Both the position numbers and the translations under genes were made by a program. The notes beneath the pieces were generated by a model, which had not been told where the DNA came from, searched no databases, and was given only the letters and a program-made list of their open reading frames with translations. Below, piece by piece: positions 1 to 8,571 of a stretch of DNA of 64,000 nucleotides. This DNA comes from Henriciella sp. (lineage in GTDB: Bacteria; Pseudomonadota; Alphaproteobacteria; Caulobacterales; Hyphomonadaceae). The stretch is taken from contig JAJFFK010000030.1 in assembly GCA_021776655.1 (NCBI GenBank), forward strand, positions 1-64,000. The letters run 5' to 3'. Position 1 is the stretch's first letter, and each line of letters begins with the position of its first letter.

Positions 1-250
1 TATCTACCATCAACGCGGCCCACTCCCGGCTTGGCAACCTCCTCGCCATGGATACCCGCCTGCGCGGGCATCGGCGGGTTTTGGGGGATTGGGGGCGGGA
101 GAATGGGAGGTGAGCTCTGGTTTTGCCGCGCGCTAAGGCTCAGGATGAGGCTTCGGAAAGCTCTAAGAGGAGGCTGTTTGGGGATGTCTGCTCACAGTGT
201 CAAAGCGTCCATTGACTTGACGGATTTAGCTGATAGCGCGACGCAGAAGA
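1..250. other. Non-coding flank with fragments of dispersed repeats
   Basis: No convincing gene lies here; open frames in this stretch lack a family match and overlap the acetyltransferase that follows. Two short pieces resemble repeats found elsewhere in the window. The palindrome CCCGC-N4-GCGGG at 55-68 matches the core of the inverted repeat at 36440-36524. The string GCTCAGGATGAGGCT at 138-152 matches 46317-46331. Any gene upstream of position 1 cannot be judged. Confidence 0.5.
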
Positions 251-775
251 ATGAAATTCACAAGTGCTCCTACGTTAGAAACAGGTCGTCTACGTCTTCG
301 ACCCTACGAAGAGGGAGATTTCGAACATTTTGCAAAGCTCTACGCATCTCCACGCTCAAGATATGCAGATGGCCCGGTGTCACGGCCAACCGCGTGGTCT
401 TGGTTTGCGGCAGGTTCGGGGCGATGGCCGCTCGTCGGCTATGGCGCATGGGCCGTAGACCGGATGAGTGACAGTGCGTGTGTCGGTGCTGTCTCATTGA
501 ACCACCCCATCAATCCACATGAAGAACGCGAACTTGGTTGGCTTCTATGGGAGCCATACGAGGGCAACGGTTACGCTATAGAAGCCGCAGCAGAGGCAAG
601 GCGGTTCGCATTCGACGAATTGAGATGGACAAGCCTCGTCAGTTATATTGCCACCGAAAACGGTCAATCCATTCGCCTCGCCGAACGAATGGGTGCTTCA
701 CTGGATCAAGATGCCACCAAACTGGCAGACGCTCAGACACGGGTTTATAGACACCATCTCGCAACTCCGAGTTAG
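251..775 (+). CDS. GNAT family N-acetyltransferase (RimJ/RimL-like)
   Basis: A 174-residue protein of the GNAT fold that would transfer an acetyl group from acetyl-CoA to an amine; the substrate is not predictable. It opens with the typical Acetyltransf_3 pattern (T-x-R-L-x-L-R-P, residues 8-18), has the ELGWLLWEPYEGNGYAIEA stretch near residues 96-114 that forms the acetyl-CoA pyrophosphate loop region, and the late N-x-x-S-x-x-L-x-E-R-x-G signature (residues 137-150) characteristic of ribosomal-protein and antibiotic N-acetyltransferases. Length is normal. The ATG at 251 has only a weak purine-rich stretch (AGAAGA) before it. It is transcribed alone, convergent with trxB. Family assignment is solid, function is not. 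Confidence 0.8.
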   Translation: MKFTSAPTLETGRLRLRPYEEGDFEHFAKLYASPRSRYADGPVSRPTAWSWFAAGSGRWPLVGYGAWAVDRMSDSACVGAVSLNHPINPHEERELGWLLWEPYEGNGYAIEAAAEARRFAFDELRWTSLVSYIATENGQSIRLAERMGASLDQDATKLADAQTRVYRHHLATPS

Positions 776-820
776 TGCAATGGTTGGCCTTGACCAAAAC
801 GAAACATAAATACCGCCCAC

Positions 821-1798
821 CTACTCCGCTGCGACAGCTTTCTCAGCTTTCACATCTTCCAAAAACTTCTCCGCTTCGAGCGCTGCCATGCAGCCCATTC
901 CGGCGGCGGTGACGGCTTGGCGGTAGGTCTCGTCGGTGACGTCGCCGGCGGCGAAGACGCCGGGAATATCGGTGGCGGTCGAGTCAGGCGCGGTGATCAG
1001 GTAGCCATTGTCTTTCATCGCCAGCTTGCCGTTGAACAGCTCGGTCGAGGGTGAGTGGCCGATGGCGATGAAGACGCCGTGGACCGGCAATTCTGTGGTC
1101 TCACCCGTCTTGACATTCTTCAGGCGCGCGCCGGTGACGCCGAGCGGGTTTTCGTCGCCGAGCACTTCCTCGAGCACGCTGTCCCAGACCACTTCGATCT
1201 TGGGATTGTTGATCAGCCGATGCTGCAGAATTTTCTCGGCACGGAAACTGTCGCGGCGATGCACGACGGTGACTTTGCTGGCGAAATTGGTCAGGAAGAG
1301 CGCCTCTTCGACCGCTGTGTTGCCGCCGCCGACGACGATCACGTCCTTGCCGCGATAGAAAAAGCCATCGCAGGTGGCGCAAGCTGAAACGCCAAAGCCT
1401 TGAAACTTGTCTTCGCTCGGCAGGCCGAGCCAGCGTGCCTGCGCGCCGGTCGAGATGACAATCGCGTCGCCGGTATAGACCGTGCCGCTCTCGCCAATGG
1501 CACGAAACGGACGAGCGTTGAAATCGACCGATGCGATATGGTCTTCGGCCATTTTGGCACCCATTTTCAGGCCGTGGTCCTGCATTTTTACCATCAGGTC
1601 AGGGCCTTGGATCTCGGCGAACCCGGGATAGTTTTCGACATCAGTGGTGATGGTCAGCTGCCCGCCGGGCTGCATTCCCGCAACCACCAGCGTATCGCGC
1701 ATGGCGCGGGCAGCGTAGACCGCTGCGGTCCAGCCAGCCGGGCCGGAGCCAATGATCAGGATCTCTGTGTGAACCGTGTTTTGCTCTGTGTCGGCCAT
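821..1798 (-). CDS. trxB: Thioredoxin-disulfide reductase
   Basis: A 325-residue FAD flavoprotein that passes electrons from NADPH to thioredoxin in the cytoplasm. Visible hallmarks are the N-terminal FAD motif GSGPAG (residues 17-22), the redox-active CATC pair (C140 and C143, followed by DG) and the central NADPH motif GGGNTA (157-162); a second FAD contact, GVFAAGDV, lies near the C-terminus. I chose the ATG at 1798 because GGAG sits six bases upstream; an in-frame ATG at 1819 would add seven residues and lacks such a site. Length is usual for bacterial TrxB. It stands alone between the acetyltransferase and the pyruvate kinase end of the Entner-Doudoroff operon. Confidence 0.95.
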   Translation of the reverse strand: MADTEQNTVHTEILIIGSGPAGWTAAVYAARAMRDTLVVAGMQPGGQLTITTDVENYPGFAEIQGPDLMVKMQDHGLKMGAKMAEDHIASVDFNARPFRAIGESGTVYTGDAIVISTGAQARWLGLPSEDKFQGFGVSACATCDGFFYRGKDVIVVGGGNTAVEEALFLTNFASKVTVVHRRDSFRAEKILQHRLINNPKIEVVWDSVLEEVLGDENPLGVTGARLKNVKTGETTELPVHGVFIAIGHSPSTELFNGKLAMKDNGYLITAPDSTATDIPGVFAAGDVTDETYRQAVTAAGMGCMAALEAEKFLEDVKAEKAVAAE

Positions 1799-1907
1799 GA
1801 CCGTCTCCGTATTGCCCAAACCGGGCCGTAAATCTCTTGGTGTTGGTTATGGGGATTCGCGAGACGTGAATAAAGAGGCTGACAGTCATTTCGCTCACGG
1901 CTGTTTC

Positions 1908-1949
1908 TTGCTGACGCAAGAGCCTGCACGCGCGCGGCGCATTAGCGCC
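1908..1949 (-). terminator. Possible 3' hairpins after the zwf-pyk operon
   Basis: Two short perfect hairpins lie just beyond the pyk stop: GGCGC-ATTA-GCGCC at 1936-1949 and CTTGC-TGAC-GCAAG at 1908-1921. Neither has a T-run, so intrinsic termination is uncertain; they could instead stabilise the 3' end of the operon transcript. Confidence 0.35.
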
Positions 1950-1960
1950 GGGTCCTGACC

Positions 1961-3355
1961 CTAGTCTTCGACCCCAACCGCCCAGGACCAGTGGCCATCA
2001 CTGCCTTGCCACATCGCATAAGCGACGGGTCCGGTTAGACCTGCGGCCGCCATCAAGCGCCGGGTCCAATCATCGCCAGGTGCCATGCTGGCGGCATGAA
2101 TACCCCATAGAAGCTGGGCTTGGCGCAGGCGTTTCTTGTCCAATGAACCGTACAGGATCGGCTGCGGCCCGCGAATGCGAGAGAACTTGGCCAGCCGGTC
2201 AATGTCGCCGGTGCGCAGCGCCAAAGGGATGCGGTTGCGCTTGGCGATCTCGGTCGCCGCAACCGCCGTCGTATCAACATCATCGCAGGCAAGACCACCG
2301 CCATCAAACTGGCCCATGGCCTGATAGAAATCATCTGCCGCCTCGGTGGCGCGAATGATCCGGTTCATGATCGCAACAGCCGTCGCAGGGTGGCGGCCTA
2401 CCGCAGTTTCAGCCGACAGCATCACCGCATCGGCGCCTTGATAAATCGCGGTGGCGACATCGCTGGCCTCAGCCCGGGTCGGGGCGGCGTTCTCAATCAT
2501 GCTTTCAAGCATCTGGGTGGCGACGATGACCGGTTTGGCGGCATCGCGCGAGACCCGGATAATCCGTCTCTGAATGATCGGCACGTCTTCAGGCGGGAAC
2601 TCAACCCCGAGGTCGCCGCGCGCGATCATCACCGCGTCAGTGGCCGCGACTATCGCCTCGAGATGCTCAATCGCGGCAGGTTTTTCGATCTTGGCGACGA
2701 TCATCGCGCGACCTTTGACAAGCGCGCGAGCCTCTTCGATATCTGCGACGCTTTGCACAAAGCTGAGCGCAATGATGTCGACGTCCATCTCAAGCGCGAA
2801 GGCGAGATCGCTGCGGTCCTTGTCCGACAAAGCCGGGACAGGTAGCGCTTTGCCGCGCACGGTAAACCCTTTGCGGTCTTTCAGCGCGCCCGGTACCTCG
2901 GCGCGCACGCGCGGCTTAGCCCCCGCCTTCAGAACCGTGAAGATCAGCAGGCCATCATCGGCGAGAATCGTGTCGTCCGCTTCCAGCACATCGAGAATTT
3001 CCTTGCGCGGGATCGGGATCGTATCTGGTGCCTCCGTGTCGTCGCCAACCACCAGATCATATTCGCCGTGCATCTTCAGCTTCAGTTCGCCGCCGGGAAA
3101 TTTACCGACCCTGATCTTCGGCCCTTGCAGGTCGGCAAGCACAGCCAGAGGACGGCCAAGACCGTCCTCGACCATGCGGATCGCTTCGCAGGTGCGTTTG
3201 TGTTTGGCTTGCTCACCGTGACTGAAATTCAGCCGGAACACATCTACGCCCGCCTCGGCCAAGAGTTTGATCGTTCCCGGCGCTGAACTGCCCGGTCCTA
3301 ATGTGGCGACAATCTTGGCGCTACGTTCACGCAAGCTTGATTTATGTCGAATCAT
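1961..3355 (-). CDS. pyk: Pyruvate kinase
   Basis: A 464-residue cytosolic kinase converting phosphoenolpyruvate and ADP to pyruvate and ATP, the last step of the glycolytic lower branch. Seen: KIVATLGPGSS near residues 14-24 and FRLNFSHG near 40-47 (start of the TIM barrel), the active-site stretch ARGDLGVE, and MLSAETAVG before the regulatory C-terminal domain. I placed the start at 3355, one base after the eda stop, because homologues begin at this SLRERSAKIV segment; an upstream in-frame start would extend through most of eda. Last gene of zwf-edd-glk-eda-pyk, so the operon delivers both pyruvates from one glucose. The C-terminal domain has slightly reduced conservation but full length. 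Confidence 0.93.
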   Translation of the reverse strand: MIRHKSSLRERSAKIVATLGPGSSAPGTIKLLAEAGVDVFRLNFSHGEQAKHKRTCEAIRMVEDGLGRPLAVLADLQGPKIRVGKFPGGELKLKMHGEYDLVVGDDTEAPDTIPIPRKEILDVLEADDTILADDGLLIFTVLKAGAKPRVRAEVPGALKDRKGFTVRGKALPVPALSDKDRSDLAFALEMDVDIIALSFVQSVADIEEARALVKGRAMIVAKIEKPAAIEHLEAIVAATDAVMIARGDLGVEFPPEDVPIIQRRIIRVSRDAAKPVIVATQMLESMIENAAPTRAEASDVATAIYQGADAVMLSAETAVGRHPATAVAIMNRIIRATEAADDFYQAMGQFDGGGLACDDVDTTAVAATEIAKRNRIPLALRTGDIDRLAKFSRIRGPQPILYGSLDKKRLRQAQLLWGIHAASMAPGDDWTRRLMAAAGLTGPVAYAMWQGSDGHWSWAVGVED

Positions 3356-3356
3356 T

Positions 3357-3998
3357 TCAAACTGTCTTTCCAATATTCGCTGCTTCACGCGCACGTGCTT
3401 CGATACCAGACCAGTCGCCCGCCGCCATATCGGCTGCTGAGGCGATCCACGTTCCGCCGGCTGCGATGACATTCGGCAAAGCCAGATAGTCGCCAACATT
3501 ATGTGGTTTCAGCCCGCCGGTCGGCATGAAATCAATATGTGGCAGCGGCCCGGCAAGCGATTTGAGAAAGTTCGCGCCCCCGGCCGCCTCTGCCGGGAAG
3601 AATTTCAGCACGCCATAGCCTTCCTCAAACCGCGCCATCGCTTCGCTGGCGCTAGAGATACCCGGAAGCACAACCCCGTTATGGTAAGCCAGCGCCTTGA
3701 GCAGGTCAGGACTGGTGCCCGGCGTGACCAGAAAATCAGACCCGGCTTTGAGCGCCGCATCGACATCGCCTTCGGTTAGAACTGTACCGGCCCCGACCAG
3801 CAGTGACGGCTCAGCTTGCTTCATTTCTGCAATCACCGCCAAGGCGGCTGCGCTGCGCAGGGTGATTTCAGCGCTGCCAAGGCCGCCGGCCTTCAATGCC
3901 GCCGCCAATGGCGCAGCATGTTCAACTGCCTCAACCGTCAAAACCGGAACAATTGGCGCACCTGCAAGTGCATTGCGGAAGGTTGCAAAATCGATCAT
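3357..3998 (-). CDS. eda: 2-dehydro-3-deoxy-phosphogluconate (KDPG) aldolase
   Basis: A 213-residue class I aldolase splitting KDPG into pyruvate and glyceraldehyde 3-phosphate, the defining step of the Entner-Doudoroff route. The Schiff-base lysine is K132 in GVLKFFPAEAAGG, and the catalytic glutamate is E44 in SAEITLR; VGAGTVL around 68-74 and FMPTGG near the end bind phosphate. Length matches the family. Its ATG at 3998 overlaps the glk stop by four bases (ATGA), and its own stop is one base from the pyk start, so translational coupling along the operon is likely. Confidence 0.95.
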   Translation of the reverse strand: MIDFATFRNALAGAPIVPVLTVEAVEHAAPLAAALKAGGLGSAEITLRSAAALAVIAEMKQAEPSLLVGAGTVLTEGDVDAALKAGSDFLVTPGTSPDLLKALAYHNGVVLPGISSASEAMARFEEGYGVLKFFPAEAAGGANFLKSLAGPLPHIDFMPTGGLKPHNVGDYLALPNVIAAGGTWIASAADMAAGDWSGIEARAREAANIGKTV

Positions 3999-4972
3999 CG
4001 CGACGTTTCCTGTTCAAAGTGCAGGGCTGCTGCCCCTATAAGGGCTGCTTCGCCAGACAATAAAAGTCGAATTGGTATATCCATCATGTAATCGCGTTTC
4101 AGTCCGCGCGCCTGGAACCGTGCCAGCGCTGCCGGGTGAGCGAGCCAATCTGCGAGGCGAACCGCGACACCGCCCGTCATCACCACGCCGCCTAATGTTC
4201 CGTTGATCAAGGCTGCATCGCCAAGCGCATCGAACGTCGCAGCCGATCGAATATCGCAAATATCGCTGCAAATCTGGTCGCCAGCCTTGGCCTGCGCCAT
4301 GATCTCGCTAGGTGGCATCGGCTTCCAATCGACACCATCAATCTGGCACAGCGCCCGGTGCACCGCCTCAAGGCCAATGCCCGCCAGAACCAGCTCATTC
4401 GAGACAAATCCATGTTCGCGCCGCAAAGCCTCGGCAAGTGCCCATTCGCGCGGGGTTCGCGGGCAATAGCTGGCATAACCGCCCTCACCGGGGATAACCT
4501 CCCAGCCCCTCGCGCCCTTCGGCAGCAGAGTCGCAATGCCAAGCCCGGTTCCTGGCCCGCCGACCAGTATCGCCATTCGTTGCTCTAGGCTTCGTCCTTC
4601 ATGCAGCACTCTGAAACTGCTGTCTGGCATTTCAGGAATTGCCCTCGCCATGGCGCTATAATCATTGACCAAACAGGCCTGTTCAAAACCATACTTGGCT
4701 TCAATAAGGGCGCGGTCCAGCGTCCAATCGCGATTGACCAGATGGATGATCTCATCCTGAACCGGCCCCGCCCCGGCCAATAATGCATGGCGCGGGCGGT
4801 CCGGCCCAATGCGCGCCAAATATTCCGACAGGGCGCTGTCAAAGCTTGAGTAATCACCCCCTTGCAAGATGATCACTTTGCTGAGCTCGAATTGCCCCGC
4901 ATTCGTCTGATGCGCCAGCGCAAATCGAGCATTGGTGCCGCCAATGTCGCCGACCAGTACGCGATCAGACAT
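3995..4972 (-). CDS. glk: Glucokinase
   Basis: A 325-residue ATP-dependent glucokinase feeding glucose 6-phosphate into Zwf. The N-terminal phosphate-1 motif GDIGGTNARF (residues 8-17) and VGGPGTGLGIA are typical of the bacterial Glk (ROK-related hexokinase) family, as is the VIPGEGGY segment that precedes the substrate site. The start at 4972 was chosen because GDIGGTN lies at the usual distance from it and the upstream extension falls inside edd. The gene overlaps the edd stop by eight bases and the eda start by four. A glk within the zwf/edd/eda cluster implies free glucose is imported rather than phosphorylated by a PTS. Confidence 0.92.
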   Translation of the reverse strand: MSDRVLVGDIGGTNARFALAHQTNAGQFELSKVIILQGGDYSSFDSALSEYLARIGPDRPRHALLAGAGPVQDEIIHLVNRDWTLDRALIEAKYGFEQACLVNDYSAMARAIPEMPDSSFRVLHEGRSLEQRMAILVGGPGTGLGIATLLPKGARGWEVIPGEGGYASYCPRTPREWALAEALRREHGFVSNELVLAGIGLEAVHRALCQIDGVDWKPMPPSEIMAQAKAGDQICSDICDIRSAATFDALGDAALINGTLGGVVMTGGVAVRLADWLAHPAALARFQARGLKRDYMMDIPIRLLLSGEAALIGAAALHFEQETSR

Positions 4973-6806
4973 CAGTGTCGTCCTTCGGATTGAGCATTGA
5001 GAAGACACTGCCACCTGCTTCGGCAGTGCTCGCCATCGCTCTGAAACTGCTGAACATTTCCCGTCCCAAGCCAAGCGTGCTTTGGTTGGGACGGAACGGC
5101 ACAGCATCACGCGCCGCAAATGCTGCCACGTCGACTTTCAAATCCAGTTGGCCAGCATCAGGGTCAAGTACGATTACATCACCATCGCGTACCCGCGCCA
5201 AAGGCCCGCCTCGGCACGCCTCTGGTCCGACATGGATCGCCGCCGGGAACTTGCCCGACGCGCCCGACATCCGGCCATCAGTGACCAGCGCCACTTTGTA
5301 ACCCTTGTCGAGCAGCGCACCGAGCGGCGCTGACAGGGCGTGCAGCTCCGGCATGCCATTCGCGGCGGGGCCCTGGAACCGCACAACGACCACGACATCG
5401 CGGTCAAGCTCGCCCACCTGAAACGCCGCTTTGACCGCATCCTGACTGTCGAACACACGGCACGGCGCTTCAACTTTGCGCTTGTCGGGCTTAACCGCAG
5501 AGACCTTGATCACACCGCGCCCTAGTGGGCCATCAAGCATTTGCAAGCCGCCGGTTGCTGCGAACGGATCCGTGTACGGCCTGATAATGTCGAGATCCCC
5601 ACTCTCAAGCGGGGCTTGGCGCCATTTCAGCACGCCGTTGTCAAGCCACGGCTCCTGTGAATAGCTTTCCATTGCGCCATACACGCCTTGCGCCTCGCCC
5701 TGCATTAGTCCGGCATCGAGCAATTGGCGCACCACGAAACCCATACCGCCCGCCGCATGGAAATGGTTCACATCAGCCGGGCCATTTGGATAGATCCGGC
5801 ACAATAGCGGCACCACACTGCTAATCTCGGCAAAGTCTTCCAGCGTCACTTCATAACCCGCCGCAGCGGCCATGGCGGGCAAGTGTAACGCATGATTGGT
5901 CGATCCGCCGGTCGCCATCAGGCCAACCAGTCCGTTCACAAAGCTGCGCGCGTCGATCATTTCACCGAGCGCCAAAGGCTCACCCTGAATCGAATTGGTC
6001 AGCACTTGGCGCACGCAGGCGCGGGTCAGCGCTTCACGCAAATCAGTGCCGGGATTGGGGAAAGCTGCGCCAGGCAAATGCAGGCCCATGACTTCCATCA
6101 GCATCTGATTGGAATTGGCGGTGCCGTAAAACGTGCACGTGCCTTGGGAATGGTAACTCTCAGCCTCAGCGCGCATCAGCTCATCACGGCCAACATTGCC
6201 GAGTGCAAACTCTTGCCGTATGCGCTGCTTTTCCGGGTTGGGCAGGCCAGACGGCATCGGCCCGGCCGGCACCATGACATGTGGCAACCAGCCAAAGCGC
6301 AAAGCCGCGATCACCAGTCCGGGTATGATCTTGTCACAGACGCCAAGATGCAGCGCCGCATCGAATGTGTCATGGCTAAGCGCCACCGCCGACGCCATGG
6401 CAATGACATCACGTGAGAATAGCGACAGCTCCATCCCCTCCTGGCCTTGGGTGACGCCGTCGCACATCGCCGGCACGCCGCCAGCAACTTGTGCCGTGGC
6501 GCTATTTTTGCGCGCCTCGTCGCGAATGATTTCAGGATAATGCTCAAACGGGGCGTGGGCCGAGAGCATATCGTTGTAGCTGGTGACCACGCCAATATTG
6601 GGCCATTTACCGCCGAGCAGTTCGACCTTGTCCATCACCGCGCAACCCGCCGAGGCGTGGGCAAGATTACCCTCGGTCAGTTTGGCACGCGCATAGCCGC
6701 TCGGCTTGCGGGCGCCGATCATCTCCAGATAGGCCGCGCGGCTGGACTTCGAACGCGCTTCAATCCGCGCCGTGACCGCGGCGATAACCGGGTGCAGCTT
6801 GGCCAT
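4965..6806 (-). CDS. edd: Phosphogluconate dehydratase
   Basis: A 613-residue Fe-S dehydratase of the IlvD/Edd family that turns 6-phosphogluconate into KDPG. Seen are GGVPAMCDGVTQGQEGMELS, the LGVCDKIIPG cysteine motif and the ATGGSTNHALHLPA motif, all part of the cluster and active site, plus the C-terminal RMSGASGKFP stretch. Length is normal for Edd (about 600) rather than IlvD (about 560-570). The start is the ATG at 6806, whose A is shared with the zwf stop codon (TGATG); an upstream in-frame start five codons earlier is less likely. Second gene of the operon. Confidence 0.95.
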   Translation of the reverse strand: MAKLHPVIAAVTARIEARSKSSRAAYLEMIGARKPSGYARAKLTEGNLAHASAGCAVMDKVELLGGKWPNIGVVTSYNDMLSAHAPFEHYPEIIRDEARKNSATAQVAGGVPAMCDGVTQGQEGMELSLFSRDVIAMASAVALSHDTFDAALHLGVCDKIIPGLVIAALRFGWLPHVMVPAGPMPSGLPNPEKQRIRQEFALGNVGRDELMRAEAESYHSQGTCTFYGTANSNQMLMEVMGLHLPGAAFPNPGTDLREALTRACVRQVLTNSIQGEPLALGEMIDARSFVNGLVGLMATGGSTNHALHLPAMAAAAGYEVTLEDFAEISSVVPLLCRIYPNGPADVNHFHAAGGMGFVVRQLLDAGLMQGEAQGVYGAMESYSQEPWLDNGVLKWRQAPLESGDLDIIRPYTDPFAATGGLQMLDGPLGRGVIKVSAVKPDKRKVEAPCRVFDSQDAVKAAFQVGELDRDVVVVVRFQGPAANGMPELHALSAPLGALLDKGYKVALVTDGRMSGASGKFPAAIHVGPEACRGGPLARVRDGDVIVLDPDAGQLDLKVDVAAFAARDAVPFRPNQSTLGLGREMFSSFRAMASTAEAGGSVFSMLNPKDDTDV

Positions 6807-8272
6807 CAGCCCGCCTCCCACCAGTCACAATCATCGACACGCGTCATCACCTTGGCTTCGATGGGACCATCTTCGACACCCGCTTGATAGGTGCGCATGG
6901 GCACATCGGCGGCCGCCCAAGCGGCGATCAGGCCATCGACCCATTCCCAGGCCGCCTCGACCTCTTCACGGCGCATGAACAGAGACAGATTTCCGCGCAC
7001 GACATCCATTAACAAGCGCTCATAAGCGTCGGGATAGCGCACGGTGAAATTATCTTGATAAGACAGGTTCAGCGGCAAGGACTTGATCCGCAAGCCGCCG
7101 GGCCCCGGCTCCTTGATTTGCAGGTAGAGCTGCACGCCTTCGTCTGGCTGAACATTGATTACCAGCCGGTTTGACTGGGCATCCTGCGCCCCAAACATCG
7201 CGTGCGGGGTTGGCCGGAACCTGACCACAATCTCTGAATGGCGGGCCTTCATCCGCTTGCCGGTCCGCAGATAGATCGGCACTTGCGCCCAGCGCCAATT
7301 GTCCACCGCCGCCTTGATCGCCACGAAAGTTTCAGTGCCACTTTCATGACCGAGCTCGTCGAGATAGCCAGCCACCGTCTCGCCCTCGACATTGCCCGCA
7401 ACATATTGCGCGCGCACAGTATCCTCCGCGACATTTTCCGCTGTGATCGGACGCAAGGCCTGTAGCACTTTGATCTTTTCCGTGCGGATTGCATCGCCGT
7501 CGATTGAGTTTGGCGGCTCCATCATGATCAGGCAGAGGAGCTGCAGGATATGGTTCTGGACCATGTCGCGCAGCGCCCCGGAGCCATCATAATATCCAGC
7601 TCTATCGCCGACGCCGTAATGCTCGGCCACGGTGATTTGAATGTGATCAACCGCGCTCTGGTTCCACAAGGGCTCAAACAGTGAATTGGCAAAGCGCAGG
7701 ACCAGCAGGTTCTGCACCGTCTCTTTGCCGAGATAGTGATCGATCCGATAGATGCAGTCCTCGGCGAACACCGCGCCAACACCAGCATTGATCGCGCGTG
7801 CCGATTGCAGGTCGGTGCCGATCGGCTTTTCCAGCACGATACGGGCATTGCCCTCGGCCAGACCGGTTTGGCCCAAGGCTTCGCAGATCGGGACGTAGAT
7901 TTTCGGTGTGACGGCCAGATAGAAAATGCACGGACGCTTGGCGTCTTTGACCAAGGCCGCTTTCAGCCCGCCCCAATCTGCCTTCGTGTCGGTCGCGTCC
8001 ATGGTCACATAGGACAGGCATTTGGCGAACTTCTTCCATGCGGCCTGGTTGAGCTTGCCATCCGTCGCAGCGCAGCAGGCATCAAACGCAAACGTAACAA
8101 ATTCCGCATCCGTCAGCGCGGTGCGCGATACGCCGATAATGTTTGAGCCTTCGGCGATTTGACCGTCGATCCAGCGGTGATACAGCGCCGGTAACAGCTT
8201 GCGTTGCGATAGGTCACCTGTGCCACCGAAAATGACAATATCGAACGCACCGACCGGAATAAACTCTGCCAT
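6806..8272 (-). CDS. zwf: Glucose-6-phosphate 1-dehydrogenase
   Basis: A 488-residue cytosolic dehydrogenase oxidising glucose 6-phosphate to 6-phosphogluconolactone with NADP or NAD. The dinucleotide motif GGTGDLSQRKL is at residues 16-26, EKPIG at 148-152, and the active-site RIDHYLGK at 176-183. First gene of zwf-edd-glk-eda-pyk. There is no pgl (lactonase) in the operon; the SMP-30 gene at 20931 could in principle supply a lactonase but is far away. A perfect palindrome overlapping a TTGACA promoter-like element lies about 46 bases upstream and is the obvious place for control. Confidence 0.95.
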   Translation of the reverse strand: MAEFIPVGAFDIVIFGGTGDLSQRKLLPALYHRWIDGQIAEGSNIIGVSRTALTDAEFVTFAFDACCAATDGKLNQAAWKKFAKCLSYVTMDATDTKADWGGLKAALVKDAKRPCIFYLAVTPKIYVPICEALGQTGLAEGNARIVLEKPIGTDLQSARAINAGVGAVFAEDCIYRIDHYLGKETVQNLLVLRFANSLFEPLWNQSAVDHIQITVAEHYGVGDRAGYYDGSGALRDMVQNHILQLLCLIMMEPPNSIDGDAIRTEKIKVLQALRPITAENVAEDTVRAQYVAGNVEGETVAGYLDELGHESGTETFVAIKAAVDNWRWAQVPIYLRTGKRMKARHSEIVVRFRPTPHAMFGAQDAQSNRLVINVQPDEGVQLYLQIKEPGPGGLRIKSLPLNLSYQDNFTVRYPDAYERLLMDVVRGNLSLFMRREEVEAAWEWVDGLIAAWAAADVPMRTYQAGVEDGPIEAKVMTRVDDCDWWEAG

Positions 8273-8311
8273 GCGAAAATCCTTGGAAGCTGAGAGGTTT
8301 CAAGCCTATGT

Positions 8312-8336
8312 CTCGCATTTTGACAGCGATGTCAAA
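8312..8336 (-). promoter_or_regulatory. Putative zwf promoter/operator palindrome
   Basis: TTTGACA-N4-TGTCAAA (8319-8336) is a perfect 7-base inverted repeat. Read on the minus strand it contains TTGACA; a weak -10-like GACATA follows after 17 bases. An operator overlapping a -35 box fits a carbohydrate-responsive repressor, but the regulator is not identifiable from sequence alone. Confidence 0.45.
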
Positions 8337-8362
8337 TAGTTGATTTTGCCCCGTACTAAGGT

Positions 8363-8557
8363 GCTCCGCACCACGCGGAGCCAAGCAGGTTCCCGATCCT
8401 CGCTGCGCTCGTCCGATGAACCAGGCTCAGGGCTGTTTTCTCATTCGGCATGTCCGGCCTCAGTGGCAAACAGCCCTGAGCCTGGTTCATGTGAGGGCCT
8501 TTAGGCCCGATACGGAACCTGCTTCGCCTCGCTGCGCCAAAGGCGCTCAGCGCGAGG
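8363..8557. repeat. Structured intergenic repeat element, copy A
   Basis: This gap between the ilvC stop and the zwf promoter is filled by nested inverted repeats. The central arms (8416-8438 and 8468-8490) are a perfect 23-base inverted repeat around a 29-base loop. Outside them AAGCAGGTTCC (8383-8393) pairs with GGAACCTGCTT (8514-8524), 11 of 11. Further hairpins flank these, including GCCTCGC..GCGAGGC around 8525-8557. The same modules in opposite order occur at 32752-32942. It sits at the 3' end of ilvC, so a terminator role is plausible. Apparent open frames inside it come from the palindrome and are not genes. Confidence 0.8.
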
Positions 8558-8571
8558 CAGAACAAGAACCC

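Noticed and set aside
31-471. A 146-residue open frame overlapping the acetyltransferase gene
   Set aside because: Composition is unlike a folded protein, it overlaps a clear GNAT gene in another frame and has no ribosome site.
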